This document shows, piece after piece, positions 1 through 6,976 of a stretch of DNA of 12,414 nucleotides; position 1 is the stretch's first letter, and each line of letters starts with the position of its first letter. The notes beneath the pieces were generated by a model, which was not told the DNA's origin, did not search any database, and worked only from the letters and a program-made list of their open reading frames with translations. This DNA comes from Dehalococcoidia bacterium (GTDB taxonomy: Bacteria; Chloroflexota; Dehalococcoidia; UBA2979). The position numbers and the translations under genes are program-made. The DNA lies in contig JALOAM010000089.1 of NCBI GenBank assembly GCA_023228765.1, positions 1 through 12,414 on the forward strand, in the 5' to 3' direction.

Positions 1-1
1 C

Positions 2-295
2 GCGATGGAAGGCGACGGGATGGAGATCGAGATCGGCTGGCCGGTCGCGACGCCGTTCACCGCGGCGGACGATCTTGTCGTTGCGTCGTCGCTGCCAGGA
101 GGTCCGGCCGCCACGCTCACATACCTCGGCCCCTACGAGGGAATTGCGCCGGCGTACGAAGCACTGCAGACGTGGTGCGCTGAGCACGGCCGCGAAGTCG
201 CGGGACCGCCCTGGGAGGTCTACTTCACGGACCCGCAGGACGAGCCCGATCCCGCCAGGTGGCGCACCGACGTCTACTTCCCGGTGCGAAGCTAG
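2..295 (+). CDS. GyrI-like small-molecule-binding domain protein, C-terminal part (5' truncated by window edge)
   Basis: The frame is open to the window edge, so the ATG at 5 is probably internal and the true start lies upstream. The visible ~97 residues match the second half of the GyrI-like/AraC effector-binding domain. A strand ending in EIEIGWPV is followed by the LGPYEGIAPAYEAL turn-helix, a WCAEHG helix end, a PPWEVYF strand and the closing WRTDVYFPV strand. In this family the domain binds hydrophobic ligands. It occurs alone or fused behind a MerR- or AraC-type DNA-binding domain, and which applies here cannot be seen. The stop at 293-295 is followed at once by a short GC-rich hairpin. 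The family call is fairly sure; the role is unknown. Confidence 0.75.
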   Translation, partial: AMEGDGMEIEIGWPVATPFTAADDLVVASSLPGGPAATLTYLGPYEGIAPAYEALQTWCAEHGREVAGPPWEVYFTDPQDEPDPARWRTDVYFPVRS

Positions 296-308
296 GGGCC
301 CAGCCCCT
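294..308 (+). terminator. Short GC-rich hairpin at the stop codon, possible weak terminator
   Basis: AGGGGC (294-299) and GCCCCT (303-308) form a perfect 6-bp stem with a 3-nt loop, overlapping the TAG stop of the GyrI-like gene. No T-tract follows, so a classical intrinsic terminator is not supported. It may only slow polymerase or protect the 3' end. Confidence 0.25.
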
Positions 309-362
309 CAGGAGGTGCTTCGAGGGCTGACCGAGGCATGTTGTTACCGGCACGTGCGATCG

Positions 363-385
363 GTGTGTTCCATGGGCGAACACAC
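363..385. promoter_or_regulatory. 8-bp perfect inverted repeat, candidate operator
   Basis: GTGTGTTC (363-370) and GAACACAC (378-385) are perfect complementary arms around a 7-nt centre. They sit in the 252-bp gap between the GyrI-like gene and the CPBP protease. Size and spacing suit a dimeric repressor site, and the place suits control of the protease gene about 165 bp downstream. No regulator gene is visible and no known box is recognised. The rest of the gap (296-547) holds no convincing gene. Confidence 0.3.
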
Positions 386-547
386 GGAGGCGTTCGCTCG
401 CCCCTCGCGGTCGCCGGTCCAGCGCCGCCGCGGCTCAGCCCTACGTCGCGGCGCGAGACTGTGAAGTCCTCGCCCACCGCCACGCCAGCGCCGCGAAGGC
501 GAGCGTGATCCAAAACACCGGACAATGAGCGGGATAGGGAGGCCACC

Positions 548-1420
548 GTGATACGACGTCACCCGCTGCCTGCCTACTACACGCTGGCGTTCGGGATCAC
601 ATGGACGCTCTGGCTGCCGCGCGTCGCAACCGAGCAGGACTGGTGGGCGCGCGACGTGCCGGAGTGGTGGCATTACACCGGCGCTGCGGGGCCGGTCGCG
701 GCGGCCTTCATCGTGGTGGCGCTCGTGGACGGGCGCGCGGGCACTCGAGCACTGCTCACTCAGTACGACCCGTCGAAGCTCCGCTCTCCCTACGCCGTGC
801 TGGCGTTCGTAAGCCTGCTGGCGATGTTCGCGGTCGGCCTGGTCGCCGAGCGAATCGCCGAGGGCGGTTGGCCCGCCTATTCCGAGGTGACGAAGGCGAA
901 CAATCTCCCGGCGATCGGGCTGCCACTCACGGCCCTGGCGCAGGTGCTCACGTTCGGGATCGGCGAAGAGACGGGCTGGCGTGGCTTCGTGCTGCCTCGT
1001 CTCCAGCAGTCGCACCGCGCGCTGTCCGCAACGGCGATCCTCGTCGTCGGTTGGGTGGCCTGGCACGTGCCGTCGTTCTTCGAGAACCCCGACTTTCGGG
1101 ACATGACGGTGTTCACGCTCGTCGGCTGGACGTCGGGCCTGGCCCTCGGCGCCGTGTTGCTCACGTGGCTGTACAACAGCACCGCCGCCGGCTTGCTTGC
1201 GGTAGCGCTCTGGCATGGCCTCTTCAACACCATCAGCGCGTCGGAAGCAGCCTCAGGCATGATCGCCCCCGTGGTGAGCACCGGCGTCATGCTCATGGCG
1301 TTGATCGTGCTCGTGCTTGCTGGACCTGTTCAGCTGCGCGGGTTGTCCAGACATGGGGAGCGGAGGGTGCGCTGGAGCGATCTCCTGTCCGCGAACGGAG
1401 AGCGCGGGAACAATGTTTGA
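548..1420 (+). CDS. CPBP-family intramembrane metalloprotease (CAAX prenyl protease 2/Abi-like)
   Basis: This 290-residue membrane protein has the three family motifs. EETGWR (E140, E141, R145) is motif 1, WHVPSFF (H173) is motif 2, and WHGLFN (H223, N227) is motif 3. These Glu and His residues form the glutamic/metallo-type active site inside the membrane. Hydrophobic segments lie near residues 10-24, 45-60, 83-100, 120-137, 160-172, 187-207 and 212-226, with another around 235-260. The GTG start at 548 has a strong Shine-Dalgarno sequence AGGGAGG (536-542) five bases upstream, which settles the start. Family members process prenylated proteins or peptides or give bacteriocin self-protection in other organisms; nothing here indicates the substrate. 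It converges with the transporter operon, leaving a 160-bp gap (1421-1580) without recognisable features. Confidence 0.88.
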   Translation: MIRRHPLPAYYTLAFGITWTLWLPRVATEQDWWARDVPEWWHYTGAAGPVAAAFIVVALVDGRAGTRALLTQYDPSKLRSPYAVLAFVSLLAMFAVGLVAERIAEGGWPAYSEVTKANNLPAIGLPLTALAQVLTFGIGEETGWRGFVLPRLQQSHRALSATAILVVGWVAWHVPSFFENPDFRDMTVFTLVGWTSGLALGAVLLTWLYNSTAAGLLAVALWHGLFNTISASEAASGMIAPVVSTGVMLMALIVLVLAGPVQLRGLSRHGERRVRWSDLLSANGERGNNV

Positions 1421-1580
1421 CGTGCGCCAACGGTGTCACACACAGAACAGGCGGTCCGACGGGTCAGCAGGCGCATGGTCCCGCATGGCGAAGCGAGCCG
1501 TCCGAGCCGACGGGGTGAGCGGCGTTCGGCGGTTCGCCGGCAGCGGCGTCAAGCAGTGCGAAGGCCGAGTGCGATCGTCC

Positions 1581-2368
1581 TCATGCCTGCTCCACCGCAG
1601 CCGCACGGATGTAACTGACGCTGGGGCGACCAGTGCGCTCATGGCGGACGACCTCTGCCTCTGTCCCGAAGACATCGAGCAGGAGGCGAGCCGTCAGCAC
1701 GTCCTCGGGGAGGCCATCCGCCACGAGCCTCGCGCTCTGCATGACGACGATCCGGTCGCAGAACAGCGCGGCGAGGTTGAGGTCGTGCAGGACGGCGATG
1801 GTCGTCAGGCCTAGCGAGCGGATGAAGGCCAGCATCTGGAGCTGGACTTCACGTCCAGGTGGTTCGTCGGTTCGTCCAGGAGCAGCACCTCGGGCTCCTG
1901 CACGATCGCGCGGGCCAGGTGCACCCGTTGCTTCTCGCCACCGGAGAGCGTGTGCCAGCGACGGCCCTCCCACCCCTCCAGGCCCACGCGTGCGAGCGCG
2001 GCCGTGGCCAGCGCATGGTCGGCGGCCGTGTCCCGGTCGAACATGCCCTTGTGGGGGATGCGCCCCAGCATCACGGCGTCGCGGACGGTGATGTCCGTGT
2101 CCGCGGCGTTCTCCTGCTGCACGAACGCCATCGTGCGGGCCAGGGCCTTCCGAGGCCAACGGGAGAGCTCCCGCCCGTCGAGGAGCACCGTGCCCGCGGT
2201 CGGCTTCCGAAGCGCTCCGAGGCAGCGCAGCAGGCTCGTCTTCCCCGCACCGTTGGGGCCGACGATGCCGACGAACTCACCGGGGGCAACGCACACGGAG
2301 ACGGTGTCGACGAGGATCTTCTCGCCAATGGCCGAGGTGATCGCTCGCGCCTCGAGGGAGACGGTCAT
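1581..2368 (-). pseudogene. ABC transporter ATPase, BtuD/FecE family, interrupted by a single-base frameshift
   Basis: The ATPase of a siderophore/corrinoid importer is encoded in two frames. The first reads from ATG (2366-2368) through Walker A GPNGAGKTS (residues 37-45), Q-loop FVQQENA, signature LSGGEKQRV and Walker B LLLDEPTNHLDV. It then runs off frame and stops near 1811. The remainder continues in another frame: QLQMLAFIRSLG, the H-loop IAVLHDLNLA, and a normal C-terminus ending at 1581. Restoring one base near 1847-1852 joins them into about 262 residues, the usual length for the family. No slippery heptamer or homopolymer is seen at the junction, so programmed frameshifting is unlikely. 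The cause is either a genuine recent mutation or a sequence error. Without the second part, the H-loop histidine needed for ATP hydrolysis is lost. The start overlaps the stop of a permease remnant as ATGA. Confidence 0.85.
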
Positions 2369-2415
2369 GTGAGCCGCCTCCGCCCCAGCCACCGCGCGAA
2401 TGCCTCCACGCTCAC
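2365..2415 (-). pseudogene. Remnant of a FecCD/BtuC permease C-terminus
   Basis: In a frame different from the neighbouring genes, the minus strand reads VSVEAFARWLGRRRLT then TGA. The intact permease ends IGVPAFAWLLWRRRFT then TGA (stop 4465-4467). Nine of 16 residues match, and the first 28 bases at the two stops differ at only three positions. Both stops overlap a following ATG as ATGA. A stop codon about nine codons further upstream in this frame limits the remnant. The FhuF-like stop at 2412 falls inside it. Seen: the similarity and shared junction. Inferred: this is all that remains of a second permease that once preceded the ATPase. Confidence 0.65.
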
Positions 2416-3239
2416 GACCGCGGGCTCCGCTGACTCGCCGAGCCTTCAGCCACAAGCCGTTGCTCTTCCCGCAGACCCTCCAGGACCGGTCCGACACGAT
2501 CGGCGTCGGAGATGAGTGGGCAGGTGTCGCAGTACCCGTCGATGGAGGATTCCGGTCGCTCTCGCACCTGGTAGATGAGGCAGCACGTGCTTCTGATCGG
2601 CACCGCCACCTCGCCACCATCCAGCTCGTACGCTTCGACTCGCGAGCGCAGCCGCACGCCAGACGCCTGCTCCACCAGGTCCAGCAGCCGGGTACCGAGG
2701 CCGCAGGCGGCATGGCTGTCGCTGCCGTGCTGGCGAGCCCACCCGGCTGCCTGTCCGAGGATGGAGTCGGCGAGCATCCCCCACGCGGCCAGCCGTCCGA
2801 ACCGCCCCTGGGAGGGGCGGGCTTCTAGGAGCGGACGAGCCACCTCAGCGATCCCCCGTGCGGCCTCCGGGAGCCGGTCCGCCTCGACGAGCGCGGGCGA
2901 GCCGAGCGACGCGGCATCAACCCAGCCATCCGCATTCCAGTGAAGCGTGACATCCGCGGGCTGGATCACGAAGCTGCGCCCCTCGGACACGAGTGGGATC
3001 ACCGTCACCTCGGCGAGCCACGCCGAGAGCTGTCCGGCAAGCCCAGCAGCGGCCACCGCAGGGCGCCCATCGACGCGACGCTCCAGGATGGTCTGGTGCC
3101 AGCCGTCGAGGATCGACCGATCGCTGGCGATCTCCTGGACCGAGTGCCAGCCGTCGCCACTCGCCTGCCCGAGCGAGTAGCGGCGCCGGCTGCCTGCGTT
3201 GAGGCGGCCCACGACCTCGGCGACGGCGCTGTCGGTCAC
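2412..3239 (-). CDS. FhuF-like (2Fe-2S) ferric siderophore reductase
   Basis: The 275-residue protein ends with the cysteine cluster of the FhuF C-terminal domain. C219-C220 lie in STCCLIYQ and C237-x2-C240 in GYCDTCPL, preceded by the basic R that usually leads the CC pair. In this family the cluster binds an unusual 2Fe-2S centre that reduces ferric siderophores in the cytoplasm and frees iron. Here 16 residues separate the CC pair from the CxxC, more than the about ten of the E. coli protein. The N-terminal part is soluble and poorly conserved. The GTG start (3237-3239) overlaps the TGA of the upstream binding-protein gene by four bases, so translation is probably coupled. It ends 43 bases before the ATPase. 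The context, next to a siderophore-type binding protein, supports iron release after uptake. Confidence 0.82.
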   Translation of the reverse strand: MTDSAVAEVVGRLNAGSRRRYSLGQASGDGWHSVQEIASDRSILDGWHQTILERRVDGRPAVAAAGLAGQLSAWLAEVTVIPLVSEGRSFVIQPADVTLHWNADGWVDAASLGSPALVEADRLPEAARGIAEVARPLLEARPSQGRFGRLAAWGMLADSILGQAAGWARQHGSDSHAACGLGTRLLDLVEQASGVRLRSRVEAYELDGGEVAVPIRSTCCLIYQVRERPESSIDGYCDTCPLISDADRVGPVLEGLREEQRLVAEGSASQRSPRS

Positions 3240-4306
3240 TGCTGCACCAACGGGACCAGCAGGTCTTCGAGCACGTCGAGGTCATGCATCGTGCCGTACC
3301 GGCCCCACGGCAGGAGCAGAAAGTCGGTCTCGGATGTGTCGATGATCACGTACCGCCCCGCCGCCACCGCGGGCACCGCCTGCCACACGTCCGTCTCCAG
3401 GAGCGCGCGCGCTTCATCACTCGCCAGGTTTTGGTTGTAGACGATGAGGTACTCGCCGGTGAGCTGGCCCACCTGTTCCGCACTCAACTCCACGATGTAG
3501 TTCTCCCCGCCGGATGGCGTCCCCGCTCCGGCCTCAGCCTCCGTCACGTCGAACCCGATCTCCTCCAGCACGACGCCGATCGGGCTGTGCTCGTGGTACG
3601 TGAGCAGCGCGTCCGGCACGAGTCGGGCGAACGAGAGCGTGTGGCCATCGAAGTGCGGGCGGAGTTCAGCCACGCGTGCCACGTAGTCGGCGCGATAGGC
3701 GGCCAGTTCGTCCTCGCCGCCGAGCGCATCCGCGAGCTGCTCGATGATCGTCCAACGGTCGGTGCCGATGTCCGCGGTACTGACGACGTAGGTCGGAGCG
3801 ATCGCATCGAGCTGGTCGTAGATCTCCGCGTTCTGATCCGTGGCGATGATGAGCTCGGGGGCCGCCGCCGCCAGCGCTTCGAGGTCGATCTCGCGACTCG
3901 TACCGATGTCGACCGTGTCCGCAAGAGCACCCTCCGGCAGGTAGCGGTACTGATCGACGGCACTTGCTCCCGGCGCCGCGAGGATCTCGTAGCCGAGGGT
4001 CAGCAACGGGTCGCCGAGTGCGGGGAGGTTGAGGACCGCGATGGCCTCCGGCTCGACACTGAAGGTGACCTCGATCCCTCGTGCATCCATCACCGTGCGA
4101 TGGAACATGCGCTGCGACGCAGGATCCGTCGTGTCGGTCGCATTCGTGGTGGCCGTGGCCGTAGCCGTCGTTGTCGCTGTGGGTGTCGCTGTGGGCTGCT
4201 CGCTGCCGTCTGAGTCGCACGCGGTGAGTAGCAACAGGCCGGCCAGCACCAACAGTACGGACCAACGGAGACGGCGCGATCGCGCTGATTCAATGAAGGT
4301 GGACAA
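3236..4306 (-). CDS. Iron-siderophore-type ABC transporter substrate-binding lipoprotein
   Basis: This is a 356-residue extracytoplasmic binding protein of the FecB/FepB (class III) type. The N-terminus has a basic stretch (RSRRLR), a hydrophobic core and lipobox LTAC with the lipidated Cys at residue 30. A low-complexity Thr/Ala linker of about 30 residues follows as a surface spacer. The globular part shows the family pattern: IAVLNLPALGDPLLTLGYE early, then REIDLEALAAAAPELIIAT, a long connecting helix (WTIIEQLADALGG), and a C-terminal lobe with ENYIVELSAEQVGQL and the VWQAVPAVAAGRYVII strand. The TTG start at 4306 is chosen because AGGGA lies five bases upstream and it gives a proper signal peptide; the frame is open further up. 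It is followed by the FhuF-like gene with a four-base overlap. The ligand is probably a ferric siderophore, inferred from the FhuF neighbour. Confidence 0.85.
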   Translation of the reverse strand: MSTFIESARSRRLRWSVLLVLAGLLLLTACDSDGSEQPTATPTATTTATATATTNATDTTDPASQRMFHRTVMDARGIEVTFSVEPEAIAVLNLPALGDPLLTLGYEILAAPGASAVDQYRYLPEGALADTVDIGTSREIDLEALAAAAPELIIATDQNAEIYDQLDAIAPTYVVSTADIGTDRWTIIEQLADALGGEDELAAYRADYVARVAELRPHFDGHTLSFARLVPDALLTYHEHSPIGVVLEEIGFDVTEAEAGAGTPSGGENYIVELSAEQVGQLTGEYLIVYNQNLASDEARALLETDVWQAVPAVAAGRYVIIDTSETDFLLLPWGRYGTMHDLDVLEDLLVPLVQQ

Positions 4307-4464
4307 GAGCGTCCCTTTCGGATTCACGCAAGTGCGGCAGTTCGCGCGGCGTCGGCATGGCGCCGACTGCATCTCGTGCGGGCGGTGGGCGTTCGGATAC
4401 CGGTGGTGAGCAGCACCCTCGGAGTCGGATCGCCCCATGCCCCATGGACCTGAAGTGGAGCCGG
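4307..4464 (-). other. Intergenic stretch between permease and second binding protein; possible start remnant of a lost ATPase
   Basis: Just after the permease stop, ATG ACC GGC TCC (from 4468) resembles the ATPase start ATG ACC GTC TCC at 2368 over about 20 bases, in the same ATGA overlap. The similarity then fades. This fits an erased first ATPase gene, but the match is short. An inverted repeat GTCGGC/GCCGAC (4351-4356 and 4362-4367) may be an operator or a hairpin. No clear promoter was found. Confidence 0.35.
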
Positions 4465-5514
4465 TCATGTGAACCGCCTCCGCCACAGCAGCCAGGCGAA
4501 CGCCGGTACGCCGATCAGCGCGGTGAGCACGCCGACGGGGACCTCGCTGGGTGCGAACAACACGCGCCCGAGCGTGTCCACCCACACGAGGAACAGCGCC
4601 CCGGCGAGGGCGACCGTCGGGATGAGCCGCCGGTGGTCGTGGCCCACGATGAAGCGCGTCGCGTGCGGCAAGACGAGCCCGACAAAGCCAATAGCACCAC
4701 TGAGGGCGACGAGTGCGCCCGTTCCGACGGCCATGGCCGACAGCAGGAGCCACCTCGTGCGCTCCACGCTCACGCCCAGCGAGGCTGCGGACTCGTCGCC
4801 GAAGACGAAGGCGTTGAGCGCGCGCGCATGCGCCGCGCCAGCGACGACCACGAGGCCGACGGCGCCAACCGCGATCGGCATGTCCCGCCACGTGGCGCCG
4901 GCGAGCGTCCCCAGCAGCCAGAACATCAGGCTGCGAATCGCCTGGGCGTCGGCCGATGTGATCGTGATGAGCGAGGTCACCGCCGAGGCGAGATAGGCGA
5001 TGGCGACGCCCGCGAGCACCGTCCGGGACGGGACGAGCTGTGTCGTGAGCCCACTGGCCAGCAGCAGCACGAGCAGGAAGGAGAGCAGTGCCCCGAGGAA
5101 CGCACCGCCGGAGAGCGCGAGCGTCCCCACGCCGATCCCGAGGAACACGACGGCGACCGCCCCCACCGAGGCTCCGGCCGAGATGCCCAGCAGGTAGGGG
5201 TCGGCGAGCGGGTTACGGATCACCGCCTGCATGAGCGCACCGATCGTGGCGAGTCCCGCTCCGACGAGCGCGGCGAGGAAGACGCGCGGCAGCCGCAGCT
5301 CCCAGACGATCGCTTCCTGCGGCGCCGACAGCCCGGACGGGCCAGCGAGGCCGAGACGATCGAGGATGACCGCCCACACGTCACGCGCGGCGAGGTCGAC
5401 CGGCCCGATCGTGACGGCGAGGGGAACCGACACGATCAGGCCGAGGAGGAGGATCAGCGGGAGGAGCATTCCTCCCACCCCCGTCGCCTGACGACGGCTA
5501 GTCGGAGAGAGCAC
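4465..5514 (-). CDS. ABC transporter permease, BtuC/FecCD family
   Basis: This is the integral membrane subunit of a corrinoid or iron-siderophore importer. Family motifs are clear: GALMQAVIRNPLADPYLLG then ISAGASVGAV in the first half, and GFVGLVLPHATRFIVG then HDHRRLIP near the C-terminus, the loop that couples to the ATPase. About ten hydrophobic segments cover most of the chain, as in BtuC. The start is uncertain. GTG at 5514 overlaps the preceding gene by 17 bases and gives 349 residues with RR ahead of the first helix. ATG at 5469 gives 334 residues, but its GGAGG is only one base away. It follows the riboswitch-controlled binding protein, so corrinoid transport is the best guess. Its natural ATPase does not follow it; the nearest one is damaged and three genes downstream. 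Confidence 0.9.
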   Translation of the reverse strand: MLSPTSRRQATGVGGMLLPLILLLGLIVSVPLAVTIGPVDLAARDVWAVILDRLGLAGPSGLSAPQEAIVWELRLPRVFLAALVGAGLATIGALMQAVIRNPLADPYLLGISAGASVGAVAVVFLGIGVGTLALSGGAFLGALLSFLLVLLLASGLTTQLVPSRTVLAGVAIAYLASAVTSLITITSADAQAIRSLMFWLLGTLAGATWRDMPIAVGAVGLVVVAGAAHARALNAFVFGDESAASLGVSVERTRWLLLSAMAVGTGALVALSGAIGFVGLVLPHATRFIVGHDHRRLIPTVALAGALFLVWVDTLGRVLFAPSEVPVGVLTALIGVPAFAWLLWRRRFT

Positions 5515-6559
5515 GGAGCGCAGCCGCGAGGTCGATGACCGCGGAGACGTTCCGGATACCGGGCGTGGACGCTGAGAACGGGACGCTGCCGTAGCGCTCG
5601 CCCTGGACGGCCGCCATGGTGCTGGTCGCCGGGTGCTGCGCGAGGAACGCCTGCTTGTCCGCCGCGAGGTCCCACGACGCATCCACGAGGACGATGAAGT
5701 CGGGATCCGCGGCGACGAACTCTTCCCAGGAGACTTCCACCCAGGAGCCGGCGACGTCCTCGAAGGCGTTCGTGCCCCCGAGGGCATCGATGACCATCCC
5801 CGGTGCGCCGCAGCAGACGCCCATCATGGGAGCCTCGGTGCCGCCGTCGTACCAGGCGACGGTCATCCCTTCGGCAACCGTCGCCGCGGAGGAGGCCTCG
5901 CCCAGCTGGGCCTGCAGGTCCGAGACGAGCGCCTCCGCCCGGTCCTCGACGCCGAAGATCTGGCCGATGTCCATGATCTCCGCGAAGACCGTCTCGAACG
6001 TCACCTGCTCTGGCCGAAGCGAGCGGTCGGCGCAGGCAGCGCCGGATACGTACGAGCCGATCCCCAGTTCGGCGAGCGACTCGCGCGAGCCAGCCGCCTC
6101 GTCACCGAACGAGCTCGAGTAGGAGCCGTAGACGAAGTCCGGTTCCTCGCCGAGCAGGACCTCGCGCGAGGGGTACTCGTCAGAAAGCACCGGTACGGAC
6201 GCGTACGCCTCGGCGTAGTCCGGGTGCACCGCGTCGTCGAGGTACGCCGTGCCGACCATGCGGTCCTCAAGACCGAGCGCCAGCATGATCTCGGTCGCAC
6301 CCTGGTTCATCGAGACCGCCCGCTGCGGCGGGGCCGTGAGGACCACCTCGTAGCCACAGTTCATCAGGCTGATGGGCGCGGATGTCACCGTGGTCTCAGT
6401 TGCGTCCGGCGTTGCCGTCGTGCGGGTGACTGAAGCGGTGGTGGTCGGCGTCACCTCTGCGTCGTCGCTACAGGCGACGAGTGTGACCAGCGCAATCAAG
6501 GCGAACGCAGACAGCAGCAGACGGTTGGCGCGCACGCCAACCGCGATCCATGCCAGCAT
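5498..6559 (-). CDS. Cobalamin/corrinoid (or iron-complex) ABC transporter substrate-binding lipoprotein
   Basis: This 353-residue class III binding protein is the first gene behind a minus-strand cobalamin riboswitch. The signal peptide has a hydrophobic stretch and lipobox LVAC (lipid Cys30), then a Thr-rich spacer. The mature part begins MNCGYEVVL and carries the family signature RAVSMNQGATEIMLALGL, EDRMVGTAYLDD. PDFVYGSY, a long inter-lobe helix and DALGGTNAFEDV followed by the WEEFVAADPDFIVLVD strand complete the fold. Cysteines occur in MNCG, GAAC and an unusual adjacent pair in GVCCG near the ligand side. ATG at 6559 is preferred because AAAGGA lies eight bases upstream; an ATG at 6577 has its purine run too close. 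The riboswitch argues for corrinoid, though fold alone cannot exclude ferric siderophores or other cofactors such as F420 precursors. Confidence 0.87.
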   Translation of the reverse strand: MLAWIAVGVRANRLLLSAFALIALVTLVACSDDAEVTPTTTASVTRTTATPDATETTVTSAPISLMNCGYEVVLTAPPQRAVSMNQGATEIMLALGLEDRMVGTAYLDDAVHPDYAEAYASVPVLSDEYPSREVLLGEEPDFVYGSYSSSFGDEAAGSRESLAELGIGSYVSGAACADRSLRPEQVTFETVFAEIMDIGQIFGVEDRAEALVSDLQAQLGEASSAATVAEGMTVAWYDGGTEAPMMGVCCGAPGMVIDALGGTNAFEDVAGSWVEVSWEEFVAADPDFIVLVDASWDLAADKQAFLAQHPATSTMAAVQGERYGSVPFSASTPGIRNVSAVIDLAAALRALSD

Positions 6560-6589
6560 GGCCGGGGTCCTTTCCATCCTTCGTGGACA

Positions 6590-6737
6590 AACCCGCAGCC
6601 GGTCTCCTGGCTTCCGGATCTCCGCCTCCCCCACGCCTTCCCAGGCCGAAGCCCAGTGGCCGTGTGTGGGGTGGCTCCCCGGTTACAGTTGCGAGGACAG
6701 CCCCGGTCTTTCACCGGGTTCCCGTCACTGCGGTGCA
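6590..6737 (-). ncRNA. Cobalamin riboswitch (large Cbl-I-type architecture), upstream of the transporter operon
   Basis: Read on the minus strand, the core GGTGAAAGACCGGGGCTGTC with CGCAACTGTAA (about 6683-6723) matches the conserved cobalamin aptamer. It is followed by the large peripheral domain with CCACTGGG and CCTGGGAAGG. The B12 box GCCAGGAGACC is at 6601-6611. Terminal stem P1 is visible as CCGCAG (6728-6733) pairing with CTGCGG (6593-6598). The aptamer ends about 33 bases before the start codon at 6559, and no long T-tract is present. Translational control by masking the AAAGGA site is therefore more likely than termination. It should lower importer expression when cobalamin is plentiful. 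Confidence 0.92.
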
Positions 6738-6740
6738 GCG

Positions 6741-6770
6741 AATCAACCACGCCGCTCGGGTTGCCGTCAA
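6741..6770 (-). promoter_or_regulatory. Candidate sigma70-type promoter for the transporter operon
   Basis: On the minus strand, TTGACG (6765-6770) resembles a -35 box. After an 18-base spacer, TTGATT (6741-6746) is a weak -10 box. Start of transcription would fall near 6735, exactly at the 5' edge of the minus-strand riboswitch, which supports the call. The element lies in the 40-bp gap between the two aptamers. No equally good promoter was found for the rightward transcript. Confidence 0.45.
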
Positions 6771-6776
6771 CCGCGA

Positions 6777-6915
6777 GATTCGAGATGCCAGGTGTGCCAT
6801 CACGCGCAGGGTGGTACCGTCCGGCTTGGTCTTGCTCGCGAAGCCGGTGCGAATCCGGCGCTGTCCCGCAACTGTGATCCACCCGGTCGGTGGTAAGCCA
6901 GGTCGCCGAGTCAAG
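6777..6915 (+). ncRNA. Cobalamin riboswitch (compact Cbl-II-like architecture), upstream of cobN
   Basis: GAAGCCGGTGCGAATCCGGC followed by GCTGTCCCGCAACTGTGA (6840-6877) is the conserved cobalamin aptamer core. After only a short hairpin, AAGCCAGGTCGCC (6895-6907) takes the B12-box place. The large CACTG/GGGAAGG peripheral domain is absent, which is typical of the compact class. A possible closing stem is GATTCG (6777-6782) with CGAGTC (6907-6912), so the 5' end is approximate. The region from here to the cobN start contains further stems, including a hairpin over the ribosome-binding site. Confidence 0.85.
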
Positions 6916-6976
6916 GTCAGTGTCCGACCCGCGGGAGACGGGTGACCGGCACGACGGCGAGCCTTGCCGCGTGACG

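Noticed and set aside
344..1216. 290-codon minus-strand frame over the CPBP protease
   Set aside because: Antisense to a gene with three catalytic motifs and a strong ribosome-binding site; the product is low-complexity and Arg-rich.
1840..1860. Programmed ribosomal frameshift in the ATPase
   Set aside because: No slippery heptamer, homopolymer or clear downstream structure was seen at the junction, and this is not a known feature of the family.
4138..4200. Simple repeat in the second binding-protein gene as a mobile or CRISPR-like repeat
   Set aside because: It encodes the Thr/Ala linker after the lipobox and has no regular repeat-spacer structure. No CRISPR array, insertion sequence or tRNA was found in the window.
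4307..4468. N-terminal extension of the second binding protein starting at ATG 4468
   Set aside because: The frame is open, but it would bury the lipoprotein signal peptide inside the protein. The TTG at 4306 has a good ribosome-binding site.
4357..5538. 393-codon plus-strand frame over the permease
   Set aside because: Antisense to BtuC/FecCD motifs; its translation is almost all charged Arg/Glu/Asp/His residues, typical of the complement of a hydrophobic gene.
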